Assembly (NCBI GenBank): GCA_038231495.1
Contig: JBBRLG010000031.1
Coordinates: 1-24,697, forward strand
Direction of reading: 5' to 3'
DNA from: JBBRLG01 sp038231495
Lineage (GTDB): Bacteria > Planctomycetota > Planctomycetia > Gemmatales > Gemmataceae
Length of the DNA stretch: 24,697 nt
A program made the position numbers and the translations under genes. Under the pieces are notes generated by a model. The model had not been told where the DNA came from and ran no database searches. It saw only the letters and a list, made by a program, of their open reading frames with translations. Shown in pieces: positions 14,953 through 21,921 of this stretch. Each line of letters begins with the position of its first letter. The stretch's first letter is position 1.

Positions 14953-16122
14953 TCACTCCAACCAGCTATACGGATAATTCGGATCGTCCATTTCCATCGC
15001 CGCCTTCGTCAAGCGTAACGGCGCCATCGTATCGACCATGACGGCCAACTCGTCGGTGCGCGTCAGCGGCCGGCTGGCGACGATGGTGCCGGGGTGTGGG
15101 CCGTGCGGGATGCCGCGCGGGTGCAGCGTGAACGACGCCTCCTCGACGCCGCGGCGACTGCCGAACTTGCCGCGGACGTAGTACAACACCTCGTCGGCCT
15201 GCACGTTGGAATGCGCGTACGGCACCTTGATCGCCTCCGGGTGCGTGTCCAGCAACCGCGGCGCAAACGTGCAGATCACGAAGCCGGTTGCCTCGAAAGT
15301 CTGCTGCACCGGCGGCGGCTGGTGGGTCGTGCCGGTGATCGGCTCGAAGTCGTCGGCGTTAAACGTATACGGGTAAACGAAGCCGTCCCAGCCGGCCACG
15401 TCGAACGGGTGGTGCGCCAGCGTGTAGCGTGTCAGCCGGGTGCCGTCCTTGATGAGTACCGTCGTGTCTTCTTCCACGTCCAGCACGAGCGGTTCGCGCG
15501 GCCCGTGGAAGTCGCGCTCGTAATAAGGCGCGCCGAGGCGAATCTGGCCGTCGGTATTGAGGTAGCGCGGCGGCAGGGTGATATTGTTCGACGACTCGAT
15601 GACAAGCAGGTCCGGTTGCGTCTCCGGCTCAAAGTCGAGGCGGTAGGTCGTGCAGTGCGGCACAACGACGTAGTCGAACGGCTTGACCACTAGCACGCCG
15701 AACATGCTCGACAGGACGCCGTGACCTTTGTGGACAAAGATCACCTCGTCGGCGGTGGCGTTGCGATAGAGTTCCGCTTGCGGCTGAGCGGGCCGGCAGC
15801 GTGACATCACCACGTCCTGATTGAACATCAGCGGCACGCGCCCGGTGACGGGGTCGCCAGCGGGTTTCATCTGGCCGGACTTGAAATGATAGTGCCGGAG
15901 CACCGATTCCTCGACGGCTTGCAATGGCACTGAGCCGGCCGCCTCGACCTTGCGGACGCGCGTCGGCGGCCGCAGGTGGTAGGCGATGCTATACGCCCGG
16001 CCGAAGCCGGCGGTGGTGACGACCTCTTCGTAGTGGATGCCCTCGTTGCGATAACCGGGTTCGTTGGGGAACGCGATGTGGCGCTTCCGCGGGAGAGTGC
16101 CTAGCTTGCGGTAGACCGGCAT
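14953..16122 (-). CDS. hmgA: Homogentisate 1,2-dioxygenase
   Basis: This 389-aa protein opens the aromatic ring of homogentisate with O2 to give maleylacetoacetate, using non-haem Fe(II) in a cupin-type fold. The iron site is visible near the C-terminus: PYAHSNVQADEV (His304 with Glu311 or Asp310) and TLHPRGIPHGPHPG (His334 and His340, spaced like His365/His371 of the human enzyme). The length fits the shorter bacterial form of the family. It is the last gene of a minus-strand operon that also carries hpd and phenylalanine hydroxylase, which strongly supports the assignment. A GGAG about 8 bases before the ATG supports the start. It begins 28 bases after the TPR-like gene, so it is probably expressed with it. 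No signal peptide is present; it should be cytoplasmic. Confidence 0.95.
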   Translation of the reverse strand: MPVYRKLGTLPRKRHIAFPNEPGYRNEGIHYEEVVTTAGFGRAYSIAYHLRPPTRVRKVEAAGSVPLQAVEESVLRHYHFKSGQMKPAGDPVTGRVPLMFNQDVVMSRCRPAQPQAELYRNATADEVIFVHKGHGVLSSMFGVLVVKPFDYVVVPHCTTYRLDFEPETQPDLLVIESSNNITLPPRYLNTDGQIRLGAPYYERDFHGPREPLVLDVEEDTTVLIKDGTRLTRYTLAHHPFDVAGWDGFVYPYTFNADDFEPITGTTHQPPPVQQTFEATGFVICTFAPRLLDTHPEAIKVPYAHSNVQADEVLYYVRGKFGSRRGVEEASFTLHPRGIPHGPHPGTIVASRPLTRTDELAVMVDTMAPLRLTKAAMEMDDPNYPYSWLE

Positions 16123-16150
16123 GATGTGACTCCAGCAACAGGACCGCGGC

Positions 16151-16741
16151 TCAGGTCGTCGTGGTGACGAACGGAAGTAAGGAGGATGGGTTTGTCGATT
16201 CCGCCTCGGCGTATTTCTCCGAGCGCCTAAGCGCTTCTTCGATCCGGCCGAGTTTCAATAGCGTATGGAGGCCGAAAAGCTGCGCCTTGGCATTGTCGGG
16301 TTTTGCCTTCCCGGCATAGTCAAAAAACAGCAACGCCACATCGTCGTGGCCCAATTCTTGCCAGGCGCGGCCGCGTAACAAGGCGATCTGATCGCGACTC
16401 AGGAACGGCGGCCCGTAACGCAGTAAGACAAGAACTTCTTCCCAGTTGTTGGACTCCAGTGCCGTCTGCAACCGTTTGCCGAGGCGATCCGCCGAGCGCT
16501 CCAGGGGATCGAGTCGCTGGAGGACTTCCTCGCCTTGCAGCATGTGCAGATCGGCCGACAGCCCGTCCAAACGCACTTTCTCAGCTGGATTGAGGTTAAA
16601 CCAGGCTTCCTCCATGCGGTCGTATTCTGCGTCGGTTTCGGGAAGGGAGCTTTCGCCACGCGCCAGTTTCGCATGGGCCTCAAGGATAAAACGCGCCGAG
16701 TCGCGATGGTCCGGATTGTCAAGAAACAGCGGTGTCTTCAT
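16151..16741 (-). CDS. TPR-like hypothetical protein
   Basis: This 196-aa soluble, acidic, mostly helical protein has no signal peptide. The second half (about residues 95-180) resembles tetratricopeptide repeats: W-E-E-V-L-V-L-L-R-Y, an A-W-Q-E-L-G-H-D-D-V-A-L-L-F-F-D-Y-A unit and an L-L-K-L-G-R-I-E-E-A-L-R-R-S unit. The N-terminal half is helical, with one Pro-containing loop (LNPAEKVRLDGL). It overlaps the 3' end of the preceding Tse2-like gene by 23 bases, in another frame, and has its own GGAGG inside that gene, so the two are translationally coupled. By position it could be a partner or antidote of the Tse2-like protein, but nothing in the sequence proves that. It sits between hpd and hmgA, where no enzyme of the pathway is needed. 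Confidence 0.72.
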   Translation of the reverse strand: MKTPLFLDNPDHRDSARFILEAHAKLARGESSLPETDAEYDRMEEAWFNLNPAEKVRLDGLSADLHMLQGEEVLQRLDPLERSADRLGKRLQTALESNNWEEVLVLLRYGPPFLSRDQIALLRGRAWQELGHDDVALLFFDYAGKAKPDNAKAQLFGLHTLLKLGRIEEALRRSEKYAEAESTNPSSLLPFVTTTT

Positions 16742-17174
16742 GCCTCACAACCTCCGCTTCCGCTGACTGCCAAAAGGGGCGCGTCGCCGCCAGAGTCAAT
16801 TGAAACGCGGCCAGGGCCATTACCTCATGGGGGCTGATCGTGCCATGGCCGGGCTTGTCCGGCCGTAGCACCAATGTCGGCAGCTCCGGCAGAATCGGTT
16901 CCTCAACAAAAGGCCCCGTACCGAGTTTCCACAGCACCAGCCGGTCATCTCCTACCGCTTTGGGATATTGCGCCTTGAGGCGCTTGGGAATCAGCACCGC
17001 TGGAAGATCGACGATTGAGGGACAAACGGACAACCCCTTGCCGCGCTGGGGATGCACGTTGCCGTTGTCGTCGGGTTTCACGTCTATGTCCGGACGAACA
17101 CCGAGACAGCACCGTGTCGCGCCAACCTTGGGACCGTCGTCTCCGACATACATGGACCGAAAAACCAAGGGCAT
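16719..17174 (-). CDS. Small Tse2-like protein, possible ADP-ribosyltransferase-type toxin
   Basis: This 151-aa protein lies 15 bases after hpd and overlaps the next gene by 23 bases. Its motif order resembles proteins of the Tse2-like group of putative ADP-ribosyltransferase toxins: an R-P-D-I/D-x-x-G-N-V-x-P-Q segment (about 27-43), G-L-S-V-C-P (47-52), a basic I-P-K-R-L-K-x-Q-Y stretch, L-V-L-W-K-L, and the C-terminal P-D-K-P-G-H-G-T-I-S-P-H-E-V-M-A-L-x-x-F-Q-x-x-L-x-x-T-R-x-x-W pattern (105-135). The match is from memory of the family pattern, not from a search, and catalytic residues cannot be assigned. The start is supported by GAGGTGA about 8 bases upstream. If the assignment is right, the overlapping TPR-like gene is the candidate neutralising partner. 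Alternatively it is simply an uncharacterised small protein. Confidence 0.6.
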   Translation of the reverse strand: MPLVFRSMYVGDDGPKVGATRCCLGVRPDIDVKPDDNGNVHPQRGKGLSVCPSIVDLPAVLIPKRLKAQYPKAVGDDRLVLWKLGTGPFVEEPILPELPTLVLRPDKPGHGTISPHEVMALAAFQLTLAATRPFWQSAEAEVVRHEDTAVS

Positions 17175-17189
17175 TCTGTCGTCACCTCA

Positions 17190-18422
17190 TTATAACGTCC
17201 CGCGCCGCGCTTGTTCGCGCTCAATGGCTTCAAACAATGCCTTGAAGTTCCCTTTGCCGAAACTGCGCGAGCCGTGCCGTTCGATGACCTCGAAGAACAA
17301 CGTCGGCCGATCTTCTACCGGCTTGGTGAAGATTTGCAGCATGTACCCCTCGTCGTCGCGGTCCACCAGGATGCCGAGGTCCGCCAGTTCGGCCATGTCC
17401 TCGTCGATCTTGCCAATGCGATCTGGCAGTAGGTCATAGTACGCCTTCGGCACCTTCAGGAACGAGACGTCGTTGTGCCGAAGCGCCCGCACCGTCTCGA
17501 CGATGTTTTCGGTCGCCAACGCGATGTGCTGCACGCCGGGACCGTGGTAGAAGTTCAAATACTCCTCGATCTGCGACCGCCGTTTGGCCTTGGCCGGCTC
17601 GTTGATGGGGAACTTGATCCGGCCGCCGCCGCCCTGTACCACCTTCGACATCAGCGCCGAATATTCCGTGCTAATGTCCTTGTCGTCGAAGCTCACCAGC
17701 TGCGCGAAGCCCATCACGTTCTCGTAGAACGCGACCCACTCGTCCATCTTGCCTTCTTCGACGTTGCCGACGATATGGTCGATGAACTTCAAACCGGCCG
17801 GGTGCGCGGTGCGCGGGCTGTAACGGTCGGCGTCGAGCGCCTTGTAACCGGGGGCGAAAACGCCGCGGTAACGGTCGCGGTTGACGAACGTGTGCGTCGT
17901 GTCGCCGTAGGCGCGGATGGTGGCGAACTCGTAGACGCCCCACTCGTCCTCTAGCAAGGTCGGGCCGGTGACGCCGATCGCGCCGCGCTGCGTCGCGATT
18001 TCGTAGGCCGTGCGCACGTCATCGACTTCCAGCGCGATGTCCTGTACACCGTCGCCGTGTTGAATGATGCGCTGGCTTTCGGGATGGTTGGGGCCGAGCG
18101 GCGACGCCAGCACGAACGTGATGTCGCCTTGTTTGAGGACGTAGCCGGCCTCGTGGCGCGACTTCGTTTCCAGGCCGGCGTAGGCCACCACGTCGAACCC
18201 GAAGGCGTTGCGGTAGAAGTACGCCGACTGCCGGGCGTTGCCGACGAAGAAGCGGACGTGGTCGATGCGGCGCAGCGGCAGCGCGTCGCCACCCTTGGAC
18301 AGGCTTTTCGCCCCCGTTTGAGCAAACGCTGGCGACAGAATTACTTTATCGGTGAACTCCACGACATCATCGACCTCCGAAGTGTAGATCGGAGTTTGCG
18401 GATTCTCGGTGCGATCACTCAT
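17190..18422 (-). CDS. hpd: 4-Hydroxyphenylpyruvate dioxygenase
   Basis: This 410-aa enzyme converts 4-hydroxyphenylpyruvate and O2 to homogentisate and CO2. It has the two vicinal-oxygen-chelate halves of the family: the first around residues 53-180 and the catalytic one around 210-390. The Fe(II) ligands are visible as FIDHIVGNV (His216), GVQHIALAT (His299) and LFFEVIERHG (Glu378), and the conserved GFGKGNF-like motif appears as SFGKGNFKALFEAIE. About 50 extra N-terminal residues precede the first domain. The start at 18422 is supported by GAGGT upstream, which overlaps the end of the preceding gene. It is preceded by the DUF6941-like gene (7-base gap) and followed 15 bases later by the Tse2-like gene, all in one probable operon with phhA and hmgA. 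Confidence 0.95.
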   Translation of the reverse strand: MSDRTENPQTPIYTSEVDDVVEFTDKVILSPAFAQTGAKSLSKGGDALPLRRIDHVRFFVGNARQSAYFYRNAFGFDVVAYAGLETKSRHEAGYVLKQGDITFVLASPLGPNHPESQRIIQHGDGVQDIALEVDDVRTAYEIATQRGAIGVTGPTLLEDEWGVYEFATIRAYGDTTHTFVNRDRYRGVFAPGYKALDADRYSPRTAHPAGLKFIDHIVGNVEEGKMDEWVAFYENVMGFAQLVSFDDKDISTEYSALMSKVVQGGGGRIKFPINEPAKAKRRSQIEEYLNFYHGPGVQHIALATENIVETVRALRHNDVSFLKVPKAYYDLLPDRIGKIDEDMAELADLGILVDRDDEGYMLQIFTKPVEDRPTLFFEVIERHGSRSFGKGNFKALFEAIEREQARRGTL

Positions 18423-18429
18423 AGCACGT

Positions 18430-18831
18430 TTACCTCACTACAACAGGCTGTTCGGCGAGAATTTGTTGATTGTAACAAAACTGAACCCAATAGAGTCCAG
18501 ATTGTGGGAACATGCAATCCACCAGGCGGAAAGCCAGACCCCGGACGGCCCGCGGGTCAGGCGGGAAATTCAGCTCGTGGGTCGGGCTTGAAAACATGAC
18601 CAGGCCCGAATCGGCCTGTCGGCAATCAATCCGAGCCTGCCCAATCCCACGTCCGCCTGCGATTTCCAGGTAGACGCACAGCATTGGAACGTGCAGTGGA
18701 TAGTCTGACTCTGCGACAGCGTGTATCGTGCTTACCAGACCCAAGACATCCATTTTGTTCGGGTTGCTTGGGTTTGGCCGAATATCGTCGCAGAGCAGCA
18801 TATGCCGGACAACCGGATTGACTCCCGCCAT
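18430..18831 (-). CDS. DUF6941-like small protein
   Basis: This 133-aa soluble protein starts MAGVNPVVRHMLLCDDIRP. The H-x-L-L-C-D-D-I-R opening, followed by N-K-M-D-V-L-G-L-V-S-T-I-H, a P-M-L-C-V-Y-L-E-I strand and a closing Y-W-V-Q-F-C-Y-N-Q-Q-I-L strand, is the pattern I associate with the DUF6941 family. That family is of unknown function and probably an all-beta fold. The start at 18831 was chosen because GGAGG lies just upstream; a start at 18906 would run into the end of phhA. The gene is 55 bases after phhA and 7 bases before hpd, so it is co-transcribed with the tyrosine pathway. Whether it helps that pathway (for example as a sensor or chaperone) is unknown. Confidence 0.75.
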   Translation of the reverse strand: MAGVNPVVRHMLLCDDIRPNPSNPNKMDVLGLVSTIHAVAESDYPLHVPMLCVYLEIAGGRGIGQARIDCRQADSGLVMFSSPTHELNFPPDPRAVRGLAFRLVDCMFPQSGLYWVQFCYNQQILAEQPVVVR

Positions 18832-18886
18832 CGTGTCCTCCAGCCGTGGCAAGGTTGCCTGACATCCCATCCCCGTGACGCGCATT

Positions 18887-19783
18887 TTACACCACCGGAA
18901 TCCCAAACCGCCGGACCAGCCCCTCCAGCTCGCGCCGCAAGAACGGCAGCGACGGGGCGATAAACAGCTTGTTTTGCATGTGCGACGGGTCGTAGTCCGT
19001 GTTGATGACCACGTCCGTAACGAACGGTTGTCGGGTCACAGCGGGCGAGAAGAGCGAATAAGGGATTTCGCCGGTCGATGACAGGATGCCGGCACCGAAT
19101 ACCTTCGTTTCGCCCGCCTCCTCGACCAGGCCGAACTCGATGCTGAACCAGCTGAACCGTTTCAGCGCCAGTACCTGGTCGCCGTGAGTCGTGGTCGCGA
19201 CCGCCTTGCCGATGAGGACGAGTACCTCGGCGTAGTCGCGGTTCATCAGCGGCGGCACATGGCCGAGGCAGTCGTGAATCATGTCCGGTTCGGGCGTAAA
19301 CTCCGGGTGCGAGCCGTGACGGATGAATTGCGTCACGGGGAAGCCGCGGTCGCCGATGTATTCGTAAAACGTGCGGTACGGCAACGCGCCCTCGGCGGGG
19401 ACCAAGTGCATGGCGGTTTCGGGCCGCAGCCGGTCGCTCAGGTGCCGGAGTTGGGGGATTTCGTCGCGCGTGATAACCAACGCGCGCTTGGCGGCGAGGT
19501 AGAGTTGGCTCGCGTGCTTGAGGTGTAACTCGTCCAGTTGCGGCGTGACCTCGCGCCAGATGCGGGTTTCCTCCGGCGTGTAGTCGATGAGCGGCGGTCC
19601 AAGTCGATCCAGGCGGTGCGCCCGGCACAGCGCGAACAGTTCCTTGCGCCGTTGGACATAACCCTCGTCGCCCAGGCCGGGATGGCCCGGTTCCAGATCG
19701 AGTTCGGTTATGTCCGTGGGCGTCACCATCGCCTGGGCGTCGATGGGCACGCCGTATTCAACCAGGGTGTTGGCTTCTTTCAT
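18887..19783 (-). CDS. phhA: Phenylalanine 4-monooxygenase (aromatic amino acid hydroxylase)
   Basis: This 298-aa protein belongs to the pterin- and iron-dependent aromatic amino acid hydroxylases. The 2-His-1-carboxylate site is clear: PDMIHDCLGHVP (His170, His175) and WFSIEFGLV (Glu216), matching His285/His290/Glu330 of human PAH. The VTQFIRHGSHPEFTPEPD stretch before it and the later SSTGEIPYSLF are family-typical. The length is that of bacterial single-domain enzymes, without the regulatory ACT domain. It hydroxylates Phe to Tyr using tetrahydropterin and O2. As the first gene of the operon that continues to hpd and hmgA, it feeds Phe into tyrosine catabolism; tryptophan or tyrosine hydroxylation is unlikely in this context. 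No pterin-4a-carbinolamine dehydratase gene is seen here. A GAGAGG lies upstream of the start. Confidence 0.92.
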   Translation of the reverse strand: MKEANTLVEYGVPIDAQAMVTPTDITELDLEPGHPGLGDEGYVQRRKELFALCRAHRLDRLGPPLIDYTPEETRIWREVTPQLDELHLKHASQLYLAAKRALVITRDEIPQLRHLSDRLRPETAMHLVPAEGALPYRTFYEYIGDRGFPVTQFIRHGSHPEFTPEPDMIHDCLGHVPPLMNRDYAEVLVLIGKAVATTTHGDQVLALKRFSWFSIEFGLVEEAGETKVFGAGILSSTGEIPYSLFSPAVTRQPFVTDVVINTDYDPSHMQNKLFIAPSLPFLRRELEGLVRRFGIPVV

Positions 19784-19822
19784 GACGATTGCCTCTCAAG
19801 TCGGCCGGGTGGACTACTTGCT

Positions 19823-19828
19823 ATTATA
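19823..19828 (-). promoter_or_regulatory. Possible -10 box of the phhA-hmgA operon
   Basis: On the minus strand this reads TATAAT, about 40 bases before the phhA start. No good -35 hexamer is found 16-18 bases further upstream, where the arm of a 19-bp palindrome lies. The location is right for an operon promoter, but the evidence is one hexamer. Confidence 0.35.
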
Positions 19829-19842
19829 TCCGATAAGCCTTC

Positions 19843-19888
19843 TGCCGCTTGCGGCGTTGCGGTGTTTCTCGCAACGCCGCAAGCGGCA
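19843..19888. repeat. Perfect 19-bp inverted repeat between divergent genes
   Basis: Arms at 19843-19861 and 19870-19888 are perfect reverse complements over 19 bases (TGCCGCTTGCGGCGTTGCG) with an 8-nt loop. It lies between the divergent phhA operon and the quinone oxidoreductase gene, where it could also be an operator-like site. A near-identical 17-bp half copy follows the stop of the oxidoreductase gene at 20913-20929. Confidence 0.88.
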
Positions 19889-19915
19889 ATACAACAGGAC
19901 GAGACCCTCACCGCC

Positions 19916-20911
19916 ATGAAAGCCGCCTTCATCGAGACGACCGGAAGCCCCGACGTGATTCAGTACGGCGACCTGCCCCGCCCGGTCCCGCAGGCCGGTG
20001 ATGTGTTGGTACGCGTCGGTGCCGTCGCCGTCATCCCCATCGACACTTTCATCCGCGCCGGCACGGCACCGATGCCGTTGCCCAGGCCGTTCGTCATCGG
20101 CTGCGACCTGGCCGGCACCGTCGAGGAGGTCGGGCCGGGGGCGGTGCGCTTCAAGAAGGGCGACCGCGTTTGGGGATCGAACCAGGGCTTGCTCGGCCGG
20201 CAAGGCACGTTCGCCGAATACGCCGCGGTGCAGGAAAACTGGCTCTACCCGACGCCGGTCGGCGTCGAGGACGCGCGGGCGGCGGCGACCGCCCTGGTCG
20301 GCATCACGGCCCACCTGGGTTTGTTCCGCGACGCCAAGCTCCAGCCCAACGACACGGTGTTCGTCAACGGCGGCACCGGCGGCGTCGGCTCGATGGTCGT
20401 GCAAATGACCAAGGCGATCGGCGGCAAGGTCATCACGACCGTCGGCTCGGCGGAGAAGGCTGACCTGTGCCGGCACTGGGGCGCCGACTGCGTGCTGGAC
20501 TACAAGACTGACGACGTAGTGGCCAAGGTCCAAGAATGCACCGGCGGCCAGGGCGTCAACGTCTGGTTCGAGACGCAGCGCGAGCCGGACTTCCTCAAAA
20601 CGGTGCCGTTGATGGCACCGCGCGGCCGCATCGTCGTCATCGCGGGCCGGCAAGCCCAGCCGCTGTTACCGGTCGGGCCGTTCTACATCAAGGGGCTGTC
20701 GCTCCACGGCTTCGCGATGTTCAACGCGACCGCGGAGGAGCAGCGGCGGTGCGCGGAGGACATTAACGCCTGGCTCAAGGAGGGCAAGCTGCACACGCCG
20801 ATCGGCAAGCTGTTCCCCTTGAGCGAGGCAGCAGCGGCCCATCGGTTCCTCGAAGAGAACACCCTCAACAAGGCCGGCACGCTTACGGGCAAGGTCGTGC
20901 TGACGGTCTGA
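19916..20911 (+). CDS. Zinc-less NADPH:quinone oxidoreductase-type MDR protein
   Basis: This 331-aa protein belongs to the medium-chain dehydrogenase/reductase superfamily, quinone oxidoreductase branch. It has the N-terminal GroES-like domain (MKAAFIETTG start, FVIGCDLAGTVEEVGPGAVRFKKGDRVWG at about 59-87) and a Rossmann domain with the NGGTGGVGSMVVQ motif (151-163). The structural zinc Cys cluster of alcohol dehydrogenases is absent. It probably reduces quinones or enones with NADPH in the cytoplasm; the true substrate is unknown. The start at 19916 was chosen because it aligns with the family N-terminus; the frame is open far upstream but covers the divergent phhA gene. No strong ribosome binding site is seen. 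Divergent arrangement with phhA does not prove a shared role, although quinone chemistry would fit homogentisate metabolism. Confidence 0.9.
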   Translation: MKAAFIETTGSPDVIQYGDLPRPVPQAGDVLVRVGAVAVIPIDTFIRAGTAPMPLPRPFVIGCDLAGTVEEVGPGAVRFKKGDRVWGSNQGLLGRQGTFAEYAAVQENWLYPTPVGVEDARAAATALVGITAHLGLFRDAKLQPNDTVFVNGGTGGVGSMVVQMTKAIGGKVITTVGSAEKADLCRHWGADCVLDYKTDDVVAKVQECTGGQGVNVWFETQREPDFLKTVPLMAPRGRIVVIAGRQAQPLLPVGPFYIKGLSLHGFAMFNATAEEQRRCAEDINAWLKEGKLHTPIGKLFPLSEAAAAHRFLEENTLNKAGTLTGKVVLTV

Positions 20912-20912
20912 C

Positions 20913-20929
20913 GCCGCTTGCGGCTTTGC
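20913..20929. repeat. Half copy of the upstream palindrome
   Basis: This 17-bp stretch matches positions 19844-19860 at 16 of 17 bases. It begins two bases after the stop of the oxidoreductase gene, so the gene is flanked on both sides by the same motif. It contains its own short palindrome, GCCGCTTGCGGC. Confidence 0.7.
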
Positions 20930-20953
20930 AAAACCCCTCCGCTATGGTAGAAT
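20926..20953 (+). promoter_or_regulatory. Possible sigma70-type promoter of the YccA-like gene
   Basis: TTGCAA at 20926-20931 and TAGAAT at 20948-20953 are separated by 16 bases and lie about 47 bases before the YccA-like start. The -10 matches consensus at five of six positions and the -35 at four of six. Confidence 0.4.
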
Positions 20954-20999
20954 TCAGTAGGCAACCACGTCAAACATGCCATCGAAACGGGAGCGAGTG

Positions 21000-21716
21000 A
21001 TGAGTTACCAATCGGAAATGCAGTACCCGCACGTCGCCATTCAGGCGGAGGCGAGTGAGCGGGCCGCCTTCATCCGCCGCACCTACGCCCACCTTGCCGG
21101 CGCGATCCTCGCGTTCGTCGGCCTCGAATACGTCCTGCTACAAGTCCTGTCGCCGGACATGGTTCTCGGCCTGTTCGGCCATTCGCCTTATAGCCTGCTG
21201 CTGCTCATGGTCGCCTTCATGGGCGCCAGTTGGTTGGCGCAGTCCTGGGCGCGGTCCGAAACGTCGCGATTGATTCAGTACCTGGGCCTGGCCCTGTACG
21301 TCGGGATCGAGGCGGTGATCTTCGTCCCACTCCTCTACTTCGCGACCGAACGCCTCGATGCTCCCCAACTGATTGGGACCGCTGGCATCCTGACGCTGTG
21401 CGTGTTCGGCGGCCTGACGGCGGCGGTATTCATCACGCGCAAGGACTACTCGTTCCTGGCGCCGTTTCTGACGGTTGCCAGTTTCCTCGTCCTCGGCTTG
21501 ATCCTGGTCGCGTGCCTGTTCCAGGGGCTAAACCTTGGGATGTGGTTCTCGTTCGGCATGGTCGCGTTGATGTCCGGCTACATCTTGTACCAGACTTCCA
21601 ACATCATGCTGCACTACCGCACCGATCAGCACGTCGCGGCGGCGTTGGCGTTGTTCTCCTCGGTGGCGACGATGTTCTACTATGTGCTGCGCATCTTGAT
21701 GTCGTCGCGCCGGTAG
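21000..21716 (+). CDS. YccA / Bax inhibitor-1 family membrane protein
   Basis: This 238-aa protein has about seven hydrophobic helices starting near residue 29. The family motif TRKDYSFLAP (146-155) and the segment ILYQTSNIM (195-203) closely resemble E. coli YccA (TRKDMSFL and ILFETSNII), a BI-1 family protein that modulates the membrane protease FtsH. The position that is acidic in related proteins (Glu or Asp of the ILY[E/D]TSN motif) is Gln198 here. The last helix also lacks the Asp found in pH-gated calcium-leak members such as Bacillus YetJ. A stress-related membrane role is likely; channel activity is doubtful. The ATG at 21000 has GGAG 7 bases upstream; an earlier ATG at 20976 has none and would add eight residues. 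It is convergent with the HTTM operon. Confidence 0.88.
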   Translation: MSYQSEMQYPHVAIQAEASERAAFIRRTYAHLAGAILAFVGLEYVLLQVLSPDMVLGLFGHSPYSLLLLMVAFMGASWLAQSWARSETSRLIQYLGLALYVGIEAVIFVPLLYFATERLDAPQLIGTAGILTLCVFGGLTAAVFITRKDYSFLAPFLTVASFLVLGLILVACLFQGLNLGMWFSFGMVALMSGYILYQTSNIMLHYRTDQHVAAALALFSSVATMFYYVLRILMSSRR

Positions 21717-21723
21717 GACCGAG

Positions 21724-21921
21724 CGGCCGGCAAGCCGACTGATAAGAGAGTCCGGAAAGAATGAGACGCGCTTCAGTCGGGCCTGCGAGTCCGCAGCGTG
21801 AAGCAAGGACGAGCGGCACGGTTCCCGGCATTGCGCGCTCGTCCTGGCTTCGCGCTGCGGACGCGCCGCCTTCGCGATCTCATTTTTTCCGAACGCACTT
21901 ACGCATTCGGCTTGCCGGCCG
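21724..21921. repeat. Composite ~200-bp imperfect palindrome between convergent genes
   Basis: Three nested pairs of arms share one centre. The outer pair is 21724-21738 with 21907-21921 (15 bp, perfect). The middle pair is 21753-21766 with 21878-21891 (14 bp, one mismatch). The inner pair is 21789-21815 with 21836-21862 (27 bp, two mismatches). The outer right arm lies inside the last codons of the HTTM gene. The structure fills the gap between the convergent YccA-like and HTTM genes and could be a bidirectional terminator or a decayed inverted-repeat element. Confidence 0.8.

Noticed and set aside
17189..17194. TATAAT on the minus strand at the end of hpd as a promoter for the Tse2-like gene
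   Set aside because: It overlaps the ribosome binding site region and would leave almost no 5' leader; probably chance at the hpd stop codon.
19538..19915. N-terminal extension of the quinone oxidoreductase frame
   Set aside because: It would overlap phhA on the other strand and cross the palindrome; the family N-terminus (MKAAFIE) begins exactly at 19916.
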